64,000 bases of DNA from Alistipes sp. (lineage in GTDB: Bacteria > Bacteroidota > Bacteroidia > Bacteroidales > Rikenellaceae), in NCBI GenBank assembly GCA_017555905.1, contig JAFZFP010000018.1, positions 1 to 64,000 of the forward strand, in the 5' to 3' direction. The notes under the pieces were generated by a model that saw nothing but the letters and a program-made list of their open reading frames with translations, searched no databases and had not been told where the DNA came from. Every line of letters starts with the position of its first letter. The first letter of the stretch is position 1. Positions 36,719 through 45,085 of this stretch are shown one piece after another. The translations under genes were made by a program, and so were the position numbers.

Positions 36719-36797
36719 TTCTATTATATATATAGGTGGACAAGGAGCGTAGAAAATATTTTTGGCAAAAGTGAATTGTCATTTATGAATTGTTTTG

Positions 36798-36805
36798 TAT
36801 CTTTG
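36798..36805 (+). promoter_or_regulatory. promoter that defines the start of the HU-CCDC81 gene
   Basis: TATCTTTG lies inside the apparent upstream extension of the next ORF, so an ATG at 36790 cannot be the start. The GTG at 36829, about 23 bases downstream, is. Confidence 0.75.
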
Positions 36806-36828
36806 CACGTTATATATATAATAAGCAC

Positions 36829-37782
36829 GTGGAGTTAATAGCCAACATACTCACTGAATATCTCAAGCACAACAAGCGTATTGTGGTGCCTAACCTCGGT
36901 GTGTTTATCGTCAAACCAACCGCAAACATCATCCGCTTCTCGGAACTTATGCGTAACGACGATGGCATACTTCGCTCACTCCTTATCGCCTATGGTATGA
37001 GCGAGATTGAGGCGAGTGGCAAAATCGACCGCTTTGTCTTCGAGATACGCCACGCTATCAAGCAGGGCAAGGAGTATAGTATTGAAGGACTTGGCATATT
37101 CTCTTCGGGCGAGAACAACACCATTGTTTTCAAACATACCAACGAACCCTCGGTCTATGGCGGAAACATAAAGCCACCTATCGAGACCTTGGAGGTGGAG
37201 AAGCAGAGACTCTACCACGCCGAGCGACGCACACGCCCACAGCATAACACGGCACCCTCGCCTACCCCACCCCCTAAGGTTGAGCAGAGCAAGGATCTAA
37301 AACACGTGAAGCGCGACAAGAAAGATGGCAAAAAGAGGCGCAACAAACGTAATGAGATAATCGACGACAACACCATTTCGTTGGGCAGACCTGATGCCTA
37401 TTTGCGTGGCTTGAACTACGATAAGAGCAAGAAGAAGCAACGCGATGATCGCTCGGACTCACGTCGCAGACGAGGACTTCATCCAATAATCATAGTGCTA
37501 TTGATAGCACTAATGACCATTGGCGCACTATGGCTTGCTTGGCGCATCTTCGGTGGCGAGCCTATCAAGTTCGACATCGACAGTCTACGTCCAACTAAGG
37601 TAGAGGCTGTCAAGCAAGAGAGTTATGAGGCAGTTGTGGATAGCACTCTTAGGGTGAGTGAGCCTCGCGAGGTATGGGTTATCGACGGCTCTACGAGCAA
37701 GGATAGAGCAATAGAGGGTGTTGTTAGCGAGAGGGATACAACCTCCACAACCAAAGGTGGTTATAACATTGTAACAGAGTAG
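36829..37782 (+). CDS. HU-CCDC81-domain membrane protein
   Basis: Predicted 317-residue protein. The N-terminal HU-like domains typical of Bacteroidota (VELIANILTEYLKHNKRIVV, LGVFIVKP) occupy about 1-120. A basic Lys/Arg-rich linker follows (about 145-215), then one membrane helix (LHPIIIVLLIALMTIGALWL, about 217-240) and a 75-residue outer segment. Relatives usually end in a peptidoglycan-binding SPOR domain; I see none here. It might link DNA or nucleoid to the envelope. The start is GTG, chosen because the only upstream ATG lies before the promoter. It begins the cluster ending at secG. Confidence 0.8.
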   Translation: MELIANILTEYLKHNKRIVVPNLGVFIVKPTANIIRFSELMRNDDGILRSLLIAYGMSEIEASGKIDRFVFEIRHAIKQGKEYSIEGLGIFSSGENNTIVFKHTNEPSVYGGNIKPPIETLEVEKQRLYHAERRTRPQHNTAPSPTPPPKVEQSKDLKHVKRDKKDGKKRRNKRNEIIDDNTISLGRPDAYLRGLNYDKSKKKQRDDRSDSRRRRGLHPIIIVLLIALMTIGALWLAWRIFGGEPIKFDIDSLRPTKVEAVKQESYEAVVDSTLRVSEPREVWVIDGSTSKDRAIEGVVSERDTTSTTKGGYNIVTE

Positions 37783-37786
37783 CAAG

Positions 37787-39010
37787 ATGACAGCGAACGA
37801 ACTTCTAACGGTAAAACAGCGTTTCGGTATTATTGGTAATACCGAGGCCCTCAATACGGCCATAGAGGTAGCAATGCGTGTAGCGACTACCGACCTATCG
37901 GTATTGGTAACTGGAGAGAGTGGTGTGGGTAAGGAGTTCTTCCCACAGATTATCCACTCCTATTCGGCTCGTAAACATAAGAAATATATCCCCGTAAACT
38001 GCGGTGCGATTCCCGAAGGCACCATCGACTCGGAACTCTTCGGCCACGAGAAGGGCTCATTTACAGGCGCTATAGATAGTCGCAAAGGATACTTCGAGGA
38101 GGCTGACGGAGGCACCATATTCCTCGACGAGGTGGGTGAACTTCCAATATCTACCCAGGTACGTCTGTTACGTGTTTTGCAGACAGGAGAGTTTATGCGC
38201 GTAGGTTCAACCAAGGTGCAGAAGACTAATGTCCGAGTGGTTGCAGCGACTAACAACGACCTACTCAAGGCCATCAGTGAGGGTCGCTTCCGCGAGGATC
38301 TCTACTATCGTCTAAACACTATACCTATCAACGTGCCACCACTTCGTGAGCGCAAGGGCGACATACACCTACTCTTCCGCAAGTTCTGTAGCGATGTTGC
38401 TGTGCAGTACAATATGCCAGCCATCGTCCTCGACGAGTCGGCACGCATACTTTTGGAGAACTACCACTGGCGAGGTAACATCCGCCAACTCAAGAACGTA
38501 GCAGAGCAAATATCGGCCGTGGAACAGAGTCGCAACATCACTGCCGACATCCTTCGTCGCTACCTTCCACAAGAGGACTTCTCGGTACGCACAATACAGG
38601 GTGCTAATAGCCGTTATGAGGATATGGCCACTGAGCGAGAGTTGCTATACAAGATATTGTTCGATATGCGCAACGATATCAACGAACTCAAGCGTATGAT
38701 GTCCGAGGCTCTGCATGGCACTACCCCACAGCCTCAGCCCCCAACACCTCAGCACGAGGTGGCAGGACTCCTGCCCGCCATCCCTGAGAGTACAAACCCC
38801 AACTACGACTACGACGATATAGTGGAGGTTATGGATGACGACACCCCAGCACGCGAGGTGACAAAAGACGATGTTCAGCGCGAACTAATTATACAGGCCC
38901 TCAAGCGACATAACTACCGTCGCAAGGAGGCAGCCAAGGAGTTATTTATCTCGGAGCGCACACTCTACCGCAGAATGAAGGCCTTGGGTATTGACGACAA
39001 CACAAAATAG
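37787..39010 (+). CDS. sigma-54-dependent AAA+ transcription activator without receiver domain
   Basis: 407-residue enhancer-binding protein. The AAA+ domain (about 14-245) has Walker A GESGVGKEFF, the sigma-54 contact loop as GSFTGA, Walker B GGTIFLDEVGEL and arginine-finger region FREDLYYRLNTIPI. A Fis-type HTH (KRHNYRRKEAAKELFISERT) closes the chain. No REC, GAF or PAS domain precedes the ATPase, so activity must be controlled by level or by a partner. It precedes lptE by 5 bases, an order conserved in Bacteroidota, hinting at envelope-stress regulation. Confidence 0.93.
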   Translation: MTANELLTVKQRFGIIGNTEALNTAIEVAMRVATTDLSVLVTGESGVGKEFFPQIIHSYSARKHKKYIPVNCGAIPEGTIDSELFGHEKGSFTGAIDSRKGYFEEADGGTIFLDEVGELPISTQVRLLRVLQTGEFMRVGSTKVQKTNVRVVAATNNDLLKAISEGRFREDLYYRLNTIPINVPPLRERKGDIHLLFRKFCSDVAVQYNMPAIVLDESARILLENYHWRGNIRQLKNVAEQISAVEQSRNITADILRRYLPQEDFSVRTIQGANSRYEDMATERELLYKILFDMRNDINELKRMMSEALHGTTPQPQPPTPQHEVAGLLPAIPESTNPNYDYDDIVEVMDDDTPAREVTKDDVQRELIIQALKRHNYRRKEAAKELFISERTLYRRMKALGIDDNTK

Positions 39011-39015
39011 TAGAT

Positions 39016-39546
39016 ATGAAAGGGTTACGACACAAAATAGTTGCCTTAGTGGCTATGATTACAATCGCCTTGCTCAGCACAAGTTGCGGTTATAAGGTTA
39101 CCTACAACCTCTCGGGAGGTTCCATTCCACCAGAGGCTACAACATTCTCGGTAGCGTACTTTCCAAACAACGCACCTATGGTTGCACCTACGCTAAGTAA
39201 CGTGCTAACGGAGCAGTTGCGCGAGAAGTTCTCTCGCCAGACACGTCTCCAGCAGGTCGAGGAGGGTGGCGACTTCGCATTCGAGGGCGAGATTACCAAC
39301 TACACCTCTACAACATCGTCTGTGTCGAGTGGTGACTACGCACTTCAGAACCGCCTCACCATCACCGTCAAGGTGAACTTCCAGAATGCCGTAGACCAGA
39401 CTACGTCGTTCAACAACAAGACCTTCTCAGCCTATTCCGACTACGACGCTTCGCAGTTGCTCGTAGATATTCAGGATCAGCTTATCGAGGAGATCGTTAG
39501 TGACTTGGTCAATGATATCTATATGGCCGCAGCGGGTAACTGGTAG
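39016..39546 (+). CDS. lptE: LptE-family LPS assembly lipoprotein
   Basis: Outer-membrane lipoprotein of 176 residues that plugs LptD during LPS insertion. A signal peptide with lipobox LSTSC puts the lipidated cysteine at C24. The rest has the LptE (PF04390) features: SVAYFPNNAPMVAPTLSN, LTEQLREKF and a C-terminal helix VSDLVNDIYMAA. lptD is not in the window. It sits between the AAA+ activator and a TPR-like protein, as is usual in the phylum. Confidence 0.88.
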   Translation: MKGLRHKIVALVAMITIALLSTSCGYKVTYNLSGGSIPPEATTFSVAYFPNNAPMVAPTLSNVLTEQLREKFSRQTRLQQVEEGGDFAFEGEITNYTSTTSSVSSGDYALQNRLTITVKVNFQNAVDQTTSFNNKTFSAYSDYDASQLLVDIQDQLIEEIVSDLVNDIYMAAAGNW

Positions 39547-39547
39547 T

Positions 39548-40027
39548 ATGGCACAGCAGATAAGTTTCTTGGATAGATACACCATCGAAGATCTCGAAAG
39601 GGTCATCGAGCGATACCCCTGGTGGAGTGGCGCAAGGGTGGCACTCCTGCGCATCAAGGGTAGCGAACACTACAACAACAAGGAGTCCCAACTCCTGGCT
39701 ACGTTACACCCTATGGCCAGCATCAAGACCCAAAGCATCGACATCGCTCGACTAACCCACGTCTCTACCGACGACCTCATCGACCGCTTCCTTAAGCGCG
39801 ACGACTACCGCATCGTGGCGGAAGAGGGAAGTGCCGAAGACCTCTCAGAGGTAGAAATCGAGGAGGAAGAGGATATGGTGAGCGAAGAATTGGCAGAAAT
39901 TTACCTTAAACAGGGATTATATAGCGAAGCGATTGACACTTATCGCAAATTAAGTTTGGTTAATTCAGAAAAAAGTATTTACTTTGCAGGACTTATTGCG
40001 GAAATAGAGAGTAAGATAACAAAATAA
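39548..40027 (+). CDS. hypothetical protein between lptE and secG (TPR-like C-terminus)
   Basis: 159 residues, ATG 39548 one base after the lptE stop. The N-terminal part (ISFLDRYTIEDLERVIERYP) is helical, the middle is acidic, and the last 35 residues (LAEIYLKQGLYSEAIDTYRK) look like a single tetratricopeptide repeat. No catalytic motif. The position between lptE and secG is conserved in Bacteroidota, suggesting an envelope or secretion role, but none is known to me. Confidence 0.8.
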   Translation: MAQQISFLDRYTIEDLERVIERYPWWSGARVALLRIKGSEHYNNKESQLLATLHPMASIKTQSIDIARLTHVSTDDLIDRFLKRDDYRIVAEEGSAEDLSEVEIEEEEDMVSEELAEIYLKQGLYSEAIDTYRKLSLVNSEKSIYFAGLIAEIESKITK

Positions 40028-40056
40028 CAAAACAGAATAATTAAATTCTAAACCTT

Positions 40057-40443
40057 ATGTATACATTTAGTATTGTTATGATCGTAATTGCAAGTATTCT
40101 ATTGATACTTGCAGTATTGGTACAGAGCCCTAAGAGCGGTATGGCTGCTAACTTCGGTGCTGCAAACCAGACAATGGGTGTTCGCCAGACTACTAACTTC
40201 CTTGAGAAGTTCACTTGGGCAATGATTGCTTGTATCGTTTTCTTCGCACTTCTTTCAGTGGTTTCTATGCCTAAGAAGGCTACTGAGCAGGCAGTAATCG
40301 GCACTGAGGAGATCTCTGCAGCTTTGGCTGAGGGTGAGGCAGTTGTTGAGGAGGTTGTTGCAGGCGAGGATGATATCGTTGTAGAGGCTGACGCTGAGGC
40401 AGCAGTTGCTACTGAGGAGGTTACCGAGGAGGTTGCTGAGTAA
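40057..40443 (+). CDS. secG: preprotein translocase subunit SecG
   Basis: Small membrane subunit of the SecYEG channel. 128 residues: membrane helix 1 (about 3-23), the conserved loop VQSPKSGMAANFGAANQTMG, helix 2 (about 53-72), then a 50-residue acidic tail (E/V/A-rich) not found in E. coli SecG. Its partner SecA is at 62 kb of the same window. It is last in its cluster and followed by a strong terminator. Confidence 0.93.
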   Translation: MYTFSIVMIVIASILLILAVLVQSPKSGMAANFGAANQTMGVRQTTNFLEKFTWAMIACIVFFALLSVVSMPKKATEQAVIGTEEISAALAEGEAVVEEVVAGEDDIVVEADAEAAVATEEVTEEVAE

Positions 40444-40467
40444 TCAAGTACCACACAACTGATTATG

Positions 40468-40505
40468 AGGGTGTGTTCCAAACGGAACGCACCCTATTTT
40501 TTTTG
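40468..40505 (+). terminator. intrinsic terminator after secG
   Basis: 12-bp stem AGGGTGTGTTCC/GGAACGCACCCT (one G-T pair), AAAC loop, and a long T run. Confidence 0.95.
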
Positions 40506-40567
40506 AGGGTAGGCACAGATTTTGCAGTTGTCGAAAGAACTAATTTTCAACTAATAGTTTTTGAAAG

Positions 40568-41023
40568 ATGAAACGCCTAAGTCTCTACCTACTACCTATT
40601 ATGCTATGCTTCATCACGGGCTGGTTGTCGATGATTATGCAGAGTAATGCTCTTGTCGAGTGGTATCCACAACTCAATAAGCCAAGCATAACTCCCTCGA
40701 ACTCGGTCTTTCCTATCGCGTGGGGTATAATATATATATGTATGGGACTCTCGCTCGGTAGACTGCTCGATATCGGAGAGCGACGATTCATAGGACTATG
40801 GTTTATAATCCTCTTTCTTGTCCTACTCTGGACTCCTATGTTCTTCGTTATGGAGTCGCCTATTTCGGGATTTGCCATTATTCTCATCTTAGACATCGCC
40901 ACACTGAGTTACATAGTATTCACCTGGTTAGCAAGTCGTTTCGCATCGCTAATAATGGTTCCACTACTAATCTGGTTACTCTTTGCAACATACCTAAATT
41001 TCTACATCTGGCTATTCAATTAA
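40568..41023 (+). CDS. TspO/MBR family tryptophan-rich membrane protein
   Basis: 151-residue inner-membrane protein with five predicted helices. Family features: P-x-L-NKPSITPSNSVFPIAWG, the WGIIYICMGLSLGRL segment and aromatic-rich later helices. Bacterial TspO binds porphyrins and other tetrapyrroles and is linked to stress. It is alone apart from the rubredoxin gene 15 bases downstream, probably on the same mRNA. Confidence 0.9.
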   Translation: MKRLSLYLLPIMLCFITGWLSMIMQSNALVEWYPQLNKPSITPSNSVFPIAWGIIYICMGLSLGRLLDIGERRFIGLWFIILFLVLLWTPMFFVMESPISGFAIILILDIATLSYIVFTWLASRFASLIMVPLLIWLLFATYLNFYIWLFN

Positions 41024-41038
41024 TAAAAGTATATCGCT

Positions 41039-41200
41039 ATGAAAAAGTATCGTTGCACCGCTTGTGACTATATTTACGACCCTGTGAAGGGTGATCCTGA
41101 AAATGGCATCCCTGCAGGTACTCCATTCGAGAAATTACCCGAAGATTGGGCCTGTCCGATATGTGGTTTAGGCAAGGAGGTCTTCGAGATTGAGGAGTAG
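41039..41200 (+). CDS. rubredoxin
   Basis: A 53-residue electron carrier with one Fe(Cys)4 site: C6, C9, C39, C42 in [18 protein letters not shown] and WACPICG. Size and spacing are classical. In anaerobes it passes electrons to oxygen- or peroxide-reducing enzymes. It lies 15 bases after tspO, close enough for one transcript. Confidence 0.95.
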   Translation: MKKYRCTACDYIYDPVKGDPENGIPAGTPFEKLPEDWACPICGLGKEVFEIEE

Positions 41201-41219
41201 AACTACCCTTTCAATGAGT

Positions 41220-41247
41220 GCCAACGGTCGAACTTTGAGCCGTTGGC
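41220..41247 (+). terminator. hairpin terminator after rubredoxin
   Basis: Perfect GCCAACGG/CCGTTGGC stem with a 12-base loop; the tail is only moderately T-rich (GCAACTATTTTATT). Confidence 0.7.
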
Positions 41248-41322
41248 GCAACTATTTTATTGGAAATAGCACTCTTTAACACAAATATTTACGGGAAGTA
41301 TTGGAGATTTAAAAAAAAGTAG

Positions 41323-41330
41323 TATCTTTG
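41323..41330 (+). promoter_or_regulatory. promoter for the rpsF-rpsR-rplI operon
   Basis: TATCTTTG with TTG at 41301 and a spacer near 19 bases; 40 bases before rpsF. Confidence 0.8.
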
Positions 41331-41370
41331 CACCGCATTATGCAAAAAACTAATTAATTTTTTTAAACGT

Positions 41371-41718
41371 ATGAACAATTACGACACCGATTTCATTGTC
41401 ACTCCTGTCCTTACAGACGCACAGGTAAAGGAGGTTGCTGACAAATTCCAGGGCGTAATCACCGAGAACGGCGGTCAGATTGTGAATGTGGAGAACTGGG
41501 GCTTGAAGAAGCTTGCTTATCCTATTCAGAAGAAGACTACCGGTTTCTACTTCCTCGTAGAGTTCACCGGTGAGGGCTCAATCATCAACACTCTCGAGAC
41601 TCAGTATCGTCGTGACGAGCGTGTTATCCGTTTCTTAACTTTCAAGCAGGACAAGTTCGCTGTTGAGTACTCTCAGAAGCGTCGCGCTAAGCTTGCTAAC
41701 AAATCACAGGAGGAGTAA
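41371..41718 (+). CDS. rpsF: 30S ribosomal protein S6
   Basis: 115-residue S6 with the ferredoxin-like fold ([53 protein letters not shown]). It begins the three-gene ribosomal operon, 3 bases before rpsR. Unlike many bacteria there is no ssb between S6 and S18. Confidence 0.97.
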   Translation: MNNYDTDFIVTPVLTDAQVKEVADKFQGVITENGGQIVNVENWGLKKLAYPIQKKTTGFYFLVEFTGEGSIINTLETQYRRDERVIRFLTFKQDKFAVEYSQKRRAKLANKSQEE

Positions 41719-41721
41719 ACT

Positions 41722-42003
41722 ATGGCAGAGAACACACAGCAGGGTGCATCTGAGATCCGCTATCTCAACCCAGTATCAGTTGATGTTAAGAAGAAGAAGT
41801 ACTGTCGCTTTAAGAAGCTCGGTATTAAGTATGTAGACTATAAGGACGGTGAGTTCTTGAAGAAGTTCCTTAACGAGCAGGGTAAGATCCTTCCACGTCG
41901 CCTTACAGGTACTTCACAGAAGTTCCAGAAGAAGGTAGCTCAGGCAGTTAAGCGTGCTCGCCACTTGGCTATTCTTCCGTTCGTAACCGATAATATGAAA
42001 TAA
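41722..42003 (+). CDS. rpsR: 30S ribosomal protein S18
   Basis: 93 residues with a short N-terminal extension before the conserved core [40 protein letters not shown] and [12 protein letters not shown]. Binds S6 on the 30S platform. Confidence 0.97.
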   Translation: MAENTQQGASEIRYLNPVSVDVKKKKYCRFKKLGIKYVDYKDGEFLKKFLNEQGKILPRRLTGTSQKFQKKVAQAVKRARHLAILPFVTDNMK

Positions 42004-42021
42004 TAAAGAGGAGGAGAGACT

Positions 42022-42459
42022 ATGGAAGTAATTCTTATCAAAGACGTAGAGAACTTGGGCTACGCAAACGACATCGTTAACGTACGTCCTGGCTATGCTA
42101 ACAACTACTTGATTCCTCAGGGTTTCGCTAAGGCTGCTACCGCTTCTGCAAAGAAGGTATTGGCTGAGAACCTTCGCCAGCGCGCTCACAAGGACGCTAA
42201 GATCCTTGCTGACGCTCAGGCATTGGCTGAGACCATCAACAACCTTCACCTCACTCTTACTGCTAAGGCTGAGGAGGAGAAGATCTTCGGTGCTATCACC
42301 TCTGCAGACCTTGCTGCTGCTTTGCAGGAGAAGGGTATCGAGGTTGATCGCAAGAACATCACCGTTGATTCTGTAAAGACTCTTGGTGAGTTCGAGGCTG
42401 TTGCTAAGCTTCACCGCGAGGTTAAGGCTACTATCAAGTTTGCCGTTGTTGCTGAGTAA
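42022..42459 (+). CDS. rplI: 50S ribosomal protein L9
   Basis: 145 residues. The N-terminal rRNA-binding domain carries MEVILIKDVENLGYANDIVN and VRPGYANNYLIPQGFA. The long connecting helix and C-terminal domain follow. Preceded by GAGGAGGAGAG, a strong Shine-Dalgarno for this phylum. Confidence 0.97.
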   Translation: MEVILIKDVENLGYANDIVNVRPGYANNYLIPQGFAKAATASAKKVLAENLRQRAHKDAKILADAQALAETINNLHLTLTAKAEEEKIFGAITSADLAAALQEKGIEVDRKNITVDSVKTLGEFEAVAKLHREVKATIKFAVVAE

Positions 42460-42492
42460 TCACGACATTTAGGACTTCGGCCCAACATATAG

Positions 42493-42526
42493 GACATCGT
42501 AGGTTTAGGCCTACGATGTCTTTTTA
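42493..42526 (+). terminator. intrinsic terminator after rplI
   Basis: 11-bp perfect stem GACATCGTAGG with a 6-base loop, then TTTTT. Confidence 0.95.
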
Positions 42527-42626
42527 CGTATAACTTACCTCGCACTACTATCGGTTCATATAGCCAATATGCACCTATTAACAAACAATAATTTGCAACA
42601 TTGTTCGTTAATTCAAAAAATATGTG

Positions 42627-42634
42627 TAACTTTG
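42627..42634 (+). promoter_or_regulatory. -7 promoter box for bamD
   Basis: TAACTTTG, 38 bases before the bamD ATG, probably for bamD-rpoZ-coaBC-recN. Confidence 0.7.
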
Positions 42635-42672
42635 TACGCTTATGTACATAAGCGAGAAAAAAATTAGTAGCA

Positions 42673-43494
42673 ATGAGGTCTGTTTTTGGATATATAGCAA
42701 CGGTAGTGATGATTGCCATCACTATAGCGTCGTGTAGCGTGGTAAACAACGCTCTCAAGTCGGGCGACCCCAACTTTGCATACAACCAGGCTTTGGACCT
42801 CTACGCACAAGAGAAATGGGATAAGGCATCAACACTCTTCGAGGCGTGTCGCCATATCTACGTGGGAACACAGCGCGAGGACTCGCTTAACTTCTACAAC
42901 GCTCGTTGCAAGTTCAAGACCCATAGTTGGGACGAGGCCTCTACCCTACTCAACGAGTACCGACGCAAGTTCAGCCGCAGTCCATTCATCGAGGAGGCTG
43001 AGGGTATGTATGCGCTTTGCTACTACTATATGTCACCACCGCCCGAGCGTGATCAGACAATAACCACCCAGGCCATCATCGCCATCACGGAGTTTATGTC
43101 GCGCTATCCCGACTCGGAATACATCCCTGAGTTCAACGATATGCTCGAGGAACTTACCGAGCGACTTATGGAGAAGAGTTATATCAACGCCTTCACCTAC
43201 TACAAGATTGGTCGCTACAAGTCGGCTATCGTGGCATTCAAGAACGCTATGAAGCGCTACCCCGACTCTCACCGAACAGAGGAGATGATGTACTACTCGA
43301 CGGTATCGGCCTATAAGTTGGCTGCAAACTCGGTGGAGTCGAAACAGTTGGATCGATATATTGCGATGCTCGACCACTACTACACATTCCTTGCGGAATA
43401 CCCAGAGTCGAAATACCTCAAGGAGCTTGAGCGTATGGCAAAGGAGGCTCGAAACTTTATCGACAAGAATCGCAAAACCGAAGAGACTATTTAG
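42673..43494 (+). CDS. bamD: outer-membrane assembly lipoprotein BamD
   Basis: Lipoprotein of the BAM complex that inserts beta-barrels. 273 residues; lipobox TIASC with C21. Five TPR-like helical hairpins follow (AYNQALDLYAQEKWDKASTL; AFTYYKIGRYKSAIVAFKNA; FLAEYPESKYLKELERMA). It heads the conserved Bacteroidota cluster bamD-rpoZ-coaBC-recN. Confidence 0.92.
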   Translation: MRSVFGYIATVVMIAITIASCSVVNNALKSGDPNFAYNQALDLYAQEKWDKASTLFEACRHIYVGTQREDSLNFYNARCKFKTHSWDEASTLLNEYRRKFSRSPFIEEAEGMYALCYYYMSPPPERDQTITTQAIIAITEFMSRYPDSEYIPEFNDMLEELTERLMEKSYINAFTYYKIGRYKSAIVAFKNAMKRYPDSHRTEEMMYYSTVSAYKLAANSVESKQLDRYIAMLDHYYTFLAEYPESKYLKELERMAKEARNFIDKNRKTEETI

Positions 43495-43522
43495 AGGATA
43501 ACAAATAAACACAATATAAGTT

Positions 43523-43843
43523 ATGGAGATTAAGAAGACCGTTCCCAGCAACACTGTAACTCGCAAGTTGGTAGATCTCGACACGCCTACAGGCAACATC
43601 TATGAGAGCATCAACATCATCGCTCGTCGCGCTAACCAGATCGCTACAGAGCTTAAGATCGAACTCAACCGCAAGCTCGCAGACTTCTCTGCACCAACAG
43701 ATAGCGCTGTGGAGGAGACTTTCGAGAACCGCGAGCAGATCGAGATTTCTCGCCACTATGAGCGACTCCCTAAGCCAGCACTTATCGCTACTGAGGAGTT
43801 CCTCGATGGTGACATCTACTTCCGCCACGGCTCAGAGAAGTAA
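43523..43843 (+). CDS. rpoZ: RNA polymerase omega subunit, Rpb6-like Bacteroidota form
   Basis: 106 residues. The omega/Rpb6 core is TGNIYESINIIARRANQIAT (about 23-42), and the ending PALIATEEFLDGDIYFRH is typical of the phylum's divergent omega. It stabilises the beta' subunit. It lies between bamD and coaBC, 28 and 39 bases from each. Confidence 0.88.
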   Translation: MEIKKTVPSNTVTRKLVDLDTPTGNIYESINIIARRANQIATELKIELNRKLADFSAPTDSAVEETFENREQIEISRHYERLPKPALIATEEFLDGDIYFRHGSEK

Positions 43844-43882
43844 ACCCCTTGTGGGCATTTGTGTACATAACAGAGTAACGAT

Positions 43883-45079
43883 ATGCTTAACGGAAAGCAC
43901 ATAATACTCGGTATAACAGGCAGCATAGCAGCATATAAGGCCGCTATGCTGTGCCGTCTTTTAGTGAAAGAGGGTGCCGAGGTGAGGGTGATTATGACAC
44001 CTCTTGCAAAGCAGTTTATCACACCACTTACTATGGCGACGCTCTCGAAGCACCCCATTCTCGTAGAATTTTTCAACCCCGAGAATGGCGAGTGGAACTC
44101 TCACGTTTCGTTGGGTGAGTGGGCTGATATGTTGCTTATCGCTCCTGCTACGGCAAATACTTTGGCTAAGATGACTACGGGTGTAGCAGATAACCTCTTG
44201 CTTACAACCTATCTCTCTGCACGTTCGAAGGTAGCCATTGCCCCTGCAATGGACTTGGATATGTACGCGCATATCACCACCCAGAACAACCTTCGCACGC
44301 TTGCCGAGCGCGGTGTTGCTATCATCGAGCCTGAGGCTGGTGAGTTAGCAAGTGGCTTGGTGGGCAAGGGCCGTATGGCTGAGCCTGAGGAGATTGTTAA
44401 GCAGGTGAAGGCGATCTTTGCTAAGGAGAGTGTACAGACCCTTGCGGGTAAGCACTATATCGTAACCGCTGGCGCTACTATCGAGCCTATCGACCCTGTG
44501 CGCTACATCACCAACCACTCTACTGGTAAGATGGGTTATGCCATTGCCGAGGAGTTGGCACAGCGTGGTGCAAAGGTGACTTTGGTAAGCGGTCGTACCG
44601 CACTCCAGACTCCTAAGGGTGTTGAGCGTGTAGATGTCGTTACGGCAGAGGATATGTACAACGCTACCACCGAGGCTTGGAAAGAGGCTGATGGTGCAGT
44701 TATGTGTGCCGCCGTTGCGGACTATACCCCTAAGTGCGTTGCCGACCAAAAACTCAAGAAGTCGGACGACGATATGTCTATCGAACTAAAGCGCACGAAG
44801 GATATAGCAAAGGAGTTGGGCGCTACAAAGGGTGACCGCATATTGGTAGGTTTTGCTCTTGAGACCAACGACGAAGAGGCTAATGCCGAGGGTAAGTTGA
44901 AGCGCAAGAACTTAGACTTCATCGTGCTTAACTCATTGCGAGACAAGGGTGCAGGCTTTGGTGTCGACACCAACAAGATTACCCTTATCGATGCGAATGG
45001 TAGTCAGGAGCATCCGCTTATGTCGAAGCGAGAGGTTGCCTCGATTATTGTGGATAAAATTGAGAGTATCAAGAGATAA
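43883..45079 (+). CDS. coaBC: bifunctional phosphopantothenoylcysteine decarboxylase / phosphopantothenate-cysteine ligase
   Basis: Two successive steps of coenzyme A synthesis. 398 residues: an N-terminal flavin-dependent decarboxylase (about 1-185; ILGITGSIAAYKAAMLCRLL, catalytic His in NSHVSLGEWADMLLIAPATA) and a C-terminal CTP-dependent synthetase (about 190-398; VTAGATIEPIDPVRYITNHS, KMGYAIAEELAQRGAKVTLV). It ends 6 bases before recN. Confidence 0.96.
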   Translation: MLNGKHIILGITGSIAAYKAAMLCRLLVKEGAEVRVIMTPLAKQFITPLTMATLSKHPILVEFFNPENGEWNSHVSLGEWADMLLIAPATANTLAKMTTGVADNLLLTTYLSARSKVAIAPAMDLDMYAHITTQNNLRTLAERGVAIIEPEAGELASGLVGKGRMAEPEEIVKQVKAIFAKESVQTLAGKHYIVTAGATIEPIDPVRYITNHSTGKMGYAIAEELAQRGAKVTLVSGRTALQTPKGVERVDVVTAEDMYNATTEAWKEADGAVMCAAVADYTPKCVADQKLKKSDDDMSIELKRTKDIAKELGATKGDRILVGFALETNDEEANAEGKLKRKNLDFIVLNSLRDKGAGFGVDTNKITLIDANGSQEHPLMSKREVASIIVDKIESIKR

Positions 45080-45085
45080 AAGACT

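Noticed and set aside
36790-36828. ATG start for the HU-CCDC81 gene
   Set aside because: A perfect -7 promoter box at 36798-36805 lies downstream of that ATG, so it would not be transcribed.
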